Below, piece after piece: positions 38,383 to 42,522 of a DNA stretch of 42,522 nt. The notes beneath the pieces were generated by a model. The model was not told the origin of the DNA, searched no databases, and worked only from the letters and a program-made list of their open reading frames with translations. How positions within the stretch are numbered: the stretch's first letter is position 1; each line of letters starts with the position of its first letter. The position numbers and the translations under genes are program-made. The stretch is taken from assembly GCA_018433345.1 (NCBI GenBank), contig JAHDRK010000026.1:1-42522 (forward strand), in the 5' to 3' direction. This DNA comes from Syntrophobacterales bacterium (GTDB taxonomy: Bacteria > Desulfobacterota > Syntrophia > Syntrophales > UBA2210).

Positions 38383-39255
38383 ATGTTCAAAGGAGCCATG
38401 ACGGCATTGGTGACGCCTTTTAGAAACGGGGCGGTTGACGAAGAACGTTTGAGGGAATTGGTGGAATTTCAAATCGAAAAGGGAATCAACGGCATAATTC
38501 CCTGCGGCACGACGGGGGAATCGGCCACCCTTTCCCACGAGGAACATGACAAAGTCGTCGAGATTGTAATTGATGCAGTTAAAAAGAGAATCCCCGTGAT
38601 CGCCGGTTCGGGATCGAACAACACCACCGAGGCGATACGGCTTACCCGCCATGCATACGAGGCCGGAGCCGACGGCGCGCTGATGTTATCGCCGTACTAC
38701 AACCGGCCCACACAGGAAGGCCTTTACCGTCACTTCAAGGCCGTAGCCGAAGCGGTGCCCATTCCTATCATTCCCTACAACGTGCCCAGTCGAACGGGCA
38801 GTAACATGCTGCCGGAGACGGTGGCCCGTCTTTCGGAAATCAAGAACATAGTGGGAATCAAGGAAGCCACCGGCGATCTCAAACAGATAAGCAGCGTAAT
38901 CGATCTATGCGGTGAGGACTTTTCCGTCCTGTCGGGTGACGATTTTACGGTCCTGCCTATCATGGCCGTCGGCGGCCGAGGGGTGATATCCGTTATCTCC
39001 AATGTCACTCCGGACGACATGTCGGCGTTGGTCGGCGCCTGCCTGGAAGGAGACTACGATCGGGCGCGGAGTTTCCATTACAAGATGTGGCCTCTCATGA
39101 ACGCCCTCTTCCTGGAAACCAACCCTATTCCCGTGAAAGAGGCGCTGGCCATGATGGGTAAAATCCAGTTGGAGTATAGGCTGCCTCTCTGTCCCATGTC
39201 GGAGGCAAACAGGGAGAAGCTGAAGAAGGTAATGGGTGACTACGGATTGGCCTGA
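38383..39255 (+). CDS. dapA: 4-hydroxy-tetrahydrodipicolinate synthase DapA
   Basis: DapA condenses pyruvate with aspartate semialdehyde, the first committed step to diaminopimelate and lysine. The 290-residue TIM-barrel protein has MTALVTPF, CGTTGESATLSHEEH, SNNTTEAIRL, the catalytic Tyr132 in IPYNVPSRTG and the Schiff-base Lys160 in GIKEATGD. The ATG at 38383 lies behind a very strong AAGGAGGTGGAGGAG stretch. Ninety-one bases separate it from lysA; I see no clear promoter or terminator in that gap. Confidence 0.97.
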   Translation: MFKGAMTALVTPFRNGAVDEERLRELVEFQIEKGINGIIPCGTTGESATLSHEEHDKVVEIVIDAVKKRIPVIAGSGSNNTTEAIRLTRHAYEAGADGALMLSPYYNRPTQEGLYRHFKAVAEAVPIPIIPYNVPSRTGSNMLPETVARLSEIKNIVGIKEATGDLKQISSVIDLCGEDFSVLSGDDFTVLPIMAVGGRGVISVISNVTPDDMSALVGACLEGDYDRARSFHYKMWPLMNALFLETNPIPVKEALAMMGKIQLEYRLPLCPMSEANREKLKKVMGDYGLA

Positions 39256-39308
39256 CAGGGTCGAATTTTCACCGTGCCGATTTTTTATTGAGGCTGGAGG
39301 GTAAGGTT

Positions 39309-40121
39309 GTGATAAAAGTAATCGTTATGGGAGTGGGGGGCAAAATGGGAGGCAGGATCTGCTCTCTCGTCGATGCCGCGGAAGACATGGAACTGGTGGG
39401 CGCCGTGGAAGCGCCGGGGCATTCTCTCGTGGGATACGATGTGGGAGAGGTGCTGGGTCTCAAAGGCAGGGGTGTTAAAGTCGTCGACAGCCTGGAAAGG
39501 AGCGTGGACGAAGGTGACGTTATCATCGATTTCACCCACCACGATGCAGCTGTGAAGACCGTTAAGACGGCGGCGGACAAAAAGAAGGCCATTGTCGTCG
39601 GTACCACGGGGCTCACCGCGGAGGAAATGGAAGGTGTCGTCCGTTTCGGTTCACAGACACGATGCGTGTTTGCTCCGAACATGAGCGTGGGGGTTAACGT
39701 TATTCTCAAGGTTCTTGCTTCGGTGGCGGCGACCCTGGGGGATGACTACGATGTGGAGATCCTCGAGGCGCACCACAATCAGAAAAAGGACGCTCCCAGC
39801 GGTACGGCGGTTAAGATGGCCCAAGTGATCGCCGAGGCCCTGGGTCGGAACATCGAGAAAGTCGGCGTTTACGAACGTCGAGGCCTGATCGGAGCCCGGA
39901 AAAAAGAGGAAATAGGTATCCAGGTCCTTCGGGCCGGGGATATCGTGGGGGAACACACGGTCATCTTCGGGGGACAGGGAGAACGATTGGAATTCATACA
40001 CCGCGCTCATAATCGTGATAACTTCGCCAGGGGGGCGCTTAGGGCGGCCCGCTGGATCGTGAATCAGCCCAAGGGTATCTATGATATGCAGGACGTGTTG
40101 GGTTTGAAAGACAGGATCTAA
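39309..40121 (+). CDS. dapB: 4-hydroxy-tetrahydrodipicolinate reductase DapB
   Basis: DapB reduces the DapA product with NAD(P)H. The 270-residue product has the nucleotide-binding VIVMGVGGKMGGRI, DFTHHDA, VVGTTGLTAEE, FAPNMSVGVNV and the substrate motif EAHHNQKKDAPSGTA. I chose GTG 39309, eight bases after GGAGG; an earlier in-frame TTG at 39288 has no such site. No dapL, dapD, dapE or dapF follows, so the pathway to meso-diaminopimelate must be finished by genes elsewhere. Confidence 0.95.
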   Translation: MIKVIVMGVGGKMGGRICSLVDAAEDMELVGAVEAPGHSLVGYDVGEVLGLKGRGVKVVDSLERSVDEGDVIIDFTHHDAAVKTVKTAADKKKAIVVGTTGLTAEEMEGVVRFGSQTRCVFAPNMSVGVNVILKVLASVAATLGDDYDVEILEAHHNQKKDAPSGTAVKMAQVIAEALGRNIEKVGVYERRGLIGARKKEEIGIQVLRAGDIVGEHTVIFGGQGERLEFIHRAHNRDNFARGALRAARWIVNQPKGIYDMQDVLGLKDRI

Positions 40122-40148
40122 GAAGGGAACGGTCGGGCGGCGCAGACC

Positions 40149-40649
40149 ATGGAAGGTGTGATCTGCTTCTTGGGAATAGGTTCGAACCTTGGTGAAAGGC
40201 GGGCTAACTGCATCGAGGCCATGGAGCGCCTGGCGAGGACGGAGGGAGTCTCCGCCACCAGGCATTCATCTCTATACCGGACCGAGCCCGTTGGGGGGGC
40301 GGATCAACCATGGTTCGTGAACGCAGTGGCTGAGATCAGGACATGGTTGGACCCTGAGGATCTACTGATGAAACTGCAGGCAATCGAAAAAGAGATGGGA
40401 CGTCGTGAAAAGGCAACCGGCGGACCGAGAACGGTCGATATCGACATTCTCCTTTACGGGCAGGCGGTGATACATGGTGTCGACTTGATGATACCACACA
40501 GGGAGCTTCACCGGAGACGCTTCGTACTGGTTCCACTGAATGAAATAGCTCCATGGGCCGTTCATCCCCTTTTCGGGATTTCCGCCAGGGGTTTGATGGA
40601 TCGCCTCGGCGAAGGCGGCTTGGTTGAAAAAATCGGAGAATCTTCTTGA
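40149..40649 (+). CDS. folK: 2-amino-4-hydroxy-6-hydroxymethyldihydropteridine pyrophosphokinase FolK
   Basis: FolK (HPPK) transfers pyrophosphate from ATP to the pterin in folate synthesis. The 166-residue product has LGIGSNLGERRANC, YRTEPVGGADQPWFVNAVAEI, and GGPRTVDIDILLYG with the metal-binding aspartates, followed by IPHRELHRRRFVLVPLNEIAP. It starts 27 bases after dapB and is not fused to FolB or FolP. Standard in length. Confidence 0.96.
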   Translation: MEGVICFLGIGSNLGERRANCIEAMERLARTEGVSATRHSSLYRTEPVGGADQPWFVNAVAEIRTWLDPEDLLMKLQAIEKEMGRREKATGGPRTVDIDILLYGQAVIHGVDLMIPHRELHRRRFVLVPLNEIAPWAVHPLFGISARGLMDRLGEGGLVEKIGESS

Positions 40650-40730
40650 GGAAGCCTAAACCGGGAGATCGTTTCACATGATTGGTTGGAAAACCGCCGT
40701 TGTTAACGCTCGCTTTCAGGGGTTGTTTTC

Positions 40731-40991
40731 ATGTTTGTTCGATTAATTCTAATCTTGGCGATCCTGTACATAGCCTACCGAATAGGAAAGTATATTTTTC
40801 AGCTTTCCGATGAAGGTATCCAAAAAAACAGGCGTGAAATTACCGGCGAGGATTTGGTAAAAGACCCACAGTGCGGAACCTATGTTCCGAAGAGTTCTTC
40901 CATAAAAGCCACCATAGGCGGTGAAGACCACTTTTTCTGCAGCGAGGATTGCAGGAACAAATACCGTGAGGCAAACAAGAACAAACACTGA
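40731..40991 (+). CDS. Small membrane-anchored protein with YHS/TRASH-like cysteine motif
   Basis: The 86-residue protein has one N-terminal membrane helix (about 2-19), a charged linker, and a small domain with LVKDPQCGTYVP (Cys48) and FFCSEDCRNKY (Cys70, Cys74). The DPxCG...FCSxxCRxxY pattern is that of YHS/TRASH-like metal-binding domains, often linked to metal sensing or handling. Similar small proteins occur near folK or pgsA in related bacteria as far as I recall, but no function is established. It lies 81 bases after folK and 78 bases before the transaldolase gene. Confidence 0.7.
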   Translation: MFVRLILILAILYIAYRIGKYIFQLSDEGIQKNRREITGEDLVKDPQCGTYVPKSSSIKATIGGEDHFFCSEDCRNKYREANKNKH

Positions 40992-41069
40992 ACTTTCATA
41001 CAGAGAGAAGATTTGACGATTGCGGAGATCCAGCAAGAGATCTGGAAATACATCCCAAGGAGAAGGAAG

Positions 41070-41717
41070 ATGAAATTTTTTCTCGATACGGGAAATATCG
41101 ATGAAATCAGGGAAGGCCTTGAAATGGGGATGGTCGACGGGGTGACCACCAATCCGACCCTGATCGCGAAGGAAAAAAAGAGCTTTGACTCTGTGGTTGA
41201 GGAGATTCTCGCCGTCGTGGAAGGACCCGTGAGTCTGGAAGTGGTGAGCGAAACAGCCGAGGGCATGGTCGAGGAGGGCAAAAAACTGGCGAGCCGCGGC
41301 GCCAACGTGGTGGTGAAGATCCCCATGACAACGGAGGGTCTCAAGGCGACCAAGATCCTTTCCGGAGAGGGAATGGCCGTAAACCAAACTCTCGTGTTTT
41401 CACCTCTTCAGGCTCTGCTGGCGGCGAAGGCGGGGGCGGCCTACGTCAGTCCCTTTATAGGTCGCCTGGATGACGTGTCCCACGACGGCATGGAACTGGT
41501 GGAACAAGTCCTTGCCATATTCGACAATTACGCCTTCGAATGCGAGGTGATAGTGGCCAGCGTGCGTCATCCCATGCACGTCCTCAACGCCGCCCTGCTC
41601 GGTGCAGACGTTATAACCATGCCTTTCGGCGTCCTATCACAGATGACGCGCCATCCGCTTACAGACGTGGGGCTGCAAAAATTCCTGGCCGATTGGAAGA
41701 AGGTGCCGAAGAGATAA
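41070..41717 (+). CDS. Short-type transaldolase (TalC/fructose-6-phosphate aldolase family)
   Basis: The 215-residue protein begins [20 protein letters not shown], shows [12 protein letters not shown], the Schiff-base Lys83 in [31 protein letters not shown] and SPFIGRLDD. These are the marks of the short transaldolases that act in the non-oxidative pentose phosphate pathway. The Phe in SPFIGR, where E. coli FsaA has Tyr, favours transaldolase over fructose-6-phosphate aldolase activity. ATG 41070 lies behind AAGGAGAAGG; the frame extends upstream but lacks this support. Confidence 0.93.
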   Translation: MKFFLDTGNIDEIREGLEMGMVDGVTTNPTLIAKEKKSFDSVVEEILAVVEGPVSLEVVSETAEGMVEEGKKLASRGANVVVKIPMTTEGLKATKILSGEGMAVNQTLVFSPLQALLAAKAGAAYVSPFIGRLDDVSHDGMELVEQVLAIFDNYAFECEVIVASVRHPMHVLNAALLGADVITMPFGVLSQMTRHPLTDVGLQKFLADWKKVPKR

Positions 41718-41816
41718 CATGGGTCCCACATCGGCAAAGTAAGGGATAGGCCTTGACGGAAGGATTAAATGCGGTTTATTGCGGTTCCATAAAGCGACCA
41801 TCCGTTCGGCGGTGTA

Positions 41817-42419
41817 ATGATGATTGATTTACTGAAAAGATCATTCGATCGATTGCCCATATCCTCCAGGAAACGAGAGATCTTCAATCTGCCCAACTGT
41901 ATCACCATGCTGAGAGTTGGAGTTATACCGATTCTTTTTCTCCTCTTGCTCGATCCCGGGCGGACATTGAGCCTGGTTATCGCAGTTCTTTTCATACTTG
42001 CGGCATTGACCGACCTGCTTGACGGTTACGTGGCCCGAAGGTACAATATCGTGACAAAAATGGGAAAGCTGATGGATCCCATAGCAGACAAGCTGATCCT
42101 CAGCACGGCCATGATCCTGCTCATTCCCCTGGATAGGATACCGGCTTGGATAGTGGCGATAATTGTTGCCAGGGATGTGCTGGTTGACGGTATACGGAGT
42201 TTTTCTTCAGCAGAAGGTCTAATAATTGCTGCCGGCCGTACGGGGAAGTTGAAGACACTTTGCCAGGTTATCGGGGTGTCGGCGTTGCTCGTCCACTACC
42301 CCCTGCTGGGAATTAATTTCCAGATGATAGGTATTTTGGTCATGTACGTTGCGCTTGTGCTTACAATTTGGTCGGGTGCGGAATACGTGCTTAAATTCCA
42401 TCGCCAGGCCTTCGGTTGA
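41817..42419 (+). CDS. pgsA: CDP-diacylglycerol-glycerol-3-phosphate 3-phosphatidyltransferase PgsA
   Basis: PgsA makes phosphatidylglycerol phosphate in the inner membrane. The 200-residue product has about five to six membrane helices, NLPNCITMLRV near the start, and a perfect CDP-alcohol phosphotransferase motif: Asp66, Asp69, Gly70, Ala73, Arg74, Gly83, Asp87 and Asp91. The ATG pair at 41817/41820 leaves the exact start open, and the ribosome-binding site is weak. A TTGACG at 41753 might be part of a promoter, but its -10 is poor. Other members of the superfamily differ in substrate; length and the LPNCIT start fit PgsA best. Confidence 0.92.
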   Translation: MMIDLLKRSFDRLPISSRKREIFNLPNCITMLRVGVIPILFLLLLDPGRTLSLVIAVLFILAALTDLLDGYVARRYNIVTKMGKLMDPIADKLILSTAMILLIPLDRIPAWIVAIIVARDVLVDGIRSFSSAEGLIIAAGRTGKLKTLCQVIGVSALLVHYPLLGINFQMIGILVMYVALVLTIWSGAEYVLKFHRQAFG

Positions 42420-42451
42420 CAGGGAATGCGAAGGTGTTCGCAAGATTTCCA

Positions 42452-42480
42452 TTGACAGAGAGAGCCCCTTTTATTATGAA
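42452..42480 (+). promoter_or_regulatory. Probable sigma-70-type promoter of the tRNA-Gly gene
   Basis: TTGACA (42452-42457) is followed 17 bases later by TATGAA (42475-42480), placing the transcription start near 42487, a few bases before the tRNA. A second TTGACA begins next to the pgsA stop but has no good -10 partner. Confidence 0.6.
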
Positions 42481-42493
42481 AGACATTCACTGA

Positions 42494-42522
42494 GCGGGCG
42501 TAACTCAGTGGTAGAGTGCCAC
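42494..42522 (+). tRNA. tRNA-Gly (probably GCC anticodon), 3'-truncated by the window end
   Basis: The last 29 bases, starting GCGGGCGTAACTCAGTGGTA, match the 5' acceptor strand and D arm of a bacterial tRNA-Gly. The D stem pairs ACTC (positions 10-13) with GAGT (22-25), and the loop has the conserved A14 and GG. The anticodon lies outside the window, so the identity rests on the acceptor and D-arm sequence. Confidence 0.75.

Noticed and set aside
41753..41782. Promoter upstream of pgsA (TTGACG, 18 bp, TATTGC)
   Set aside because: The -10 matches only three of six bases, so I do not list it as a feature.

Overview
The window looks like a chromosomal segment of an anaerobic, Gram-negative bacterium of the Desulfobacterota (former Deltaproteobacteria), possibly near the Syntrophales. 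This placement is inferred from gene content and order: a full mraZ-to-ftsZ cluster, miaB followed by a BFN-family gene, xerC-hslV-hslU, argBDFGH followed by lysA-dapA-dapB, and a selB-fdhD pair. No 16S rRNA is present to confirm it. Base composition is moderately GC-rich and even, and I see no insertion sequence, prophage, CRISPR array or island boundary.

Layout. (1) 1-800: the 3' part of a branched-chain amino acid type ABC solute-binding protein and its terminator. (2) 804-4446, minus strand: selB, fdhD and a YhaM-like HD exonuclease gene, joined by 4-bp stop/start overlaps. (3) 4671-6120: ruvX and mltG. (4) 6132-23481: a division and cell-wall (dcw) unit that begins with a strong sigma-70-type promoter (TTGACA, 17 bp, TATAGT) and three GTGGAN repeats at a 10-bp period, the pattern expected of an MraZ operator. 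Then follow mraZ, rsmH, ftsL, ftsI, murE, murF, mraY, murD, ftsW, murG, murC, murB, ftsQ, ftsA and ftsZ, a nested inverted repeat and a perfect 10-bp terminator hairpin. No ddl gene is in the cluster. (5) 23617-25886: a four-PAS HD-GYP signalling protein, probably a c-di-GMP phosphodiesterase, preceded by a possible 19-codon leader ORF. (6) 25894-31031: miaB, a BFN-family gene, a DUF3553-like gene, xerC, hslV and hslU. (7) 31067-40121: argB, argD, argF, argG, argH, a small LptM-like lipoprotein gene, lysA, dapA and dapB. (8) 40149-42522: folK, a small membrane protein with a YHS/TRASH-like cysteine motif, a short transaldolase, pgsA, and the 5' end of a tRNA-Gly gene with its promoter.

How the parts connect. 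DapA and DapB supply the meso-diaminopimelate that MurE (DNPR motif, DAP-type) adds to peptidoglycan precursors, and LysA turns the remainder into lysine. MraY, MurG, FtsW, FtsI and MltG carry precursors through lipid I and II to glycan synthesis and cleavage, while FtsZ, FtsA, FtsQ and FtsL organise the septum. SelB and FdhD together suggest a selenocysteine-containing formate dehydrogenase elsewhere in the genome.

Most of the window is conserved housekeeping DNA, and I did not find a clearly new multi-gene system. The points most worth following up are an FdhD without cysteines in its usual CxxC loop, an FtsZ with a duplicated C-terminal binding peptide, the MraZ-type operator under a near-consensus promoter, the structured region after ftsZ, and several very small ORFs.
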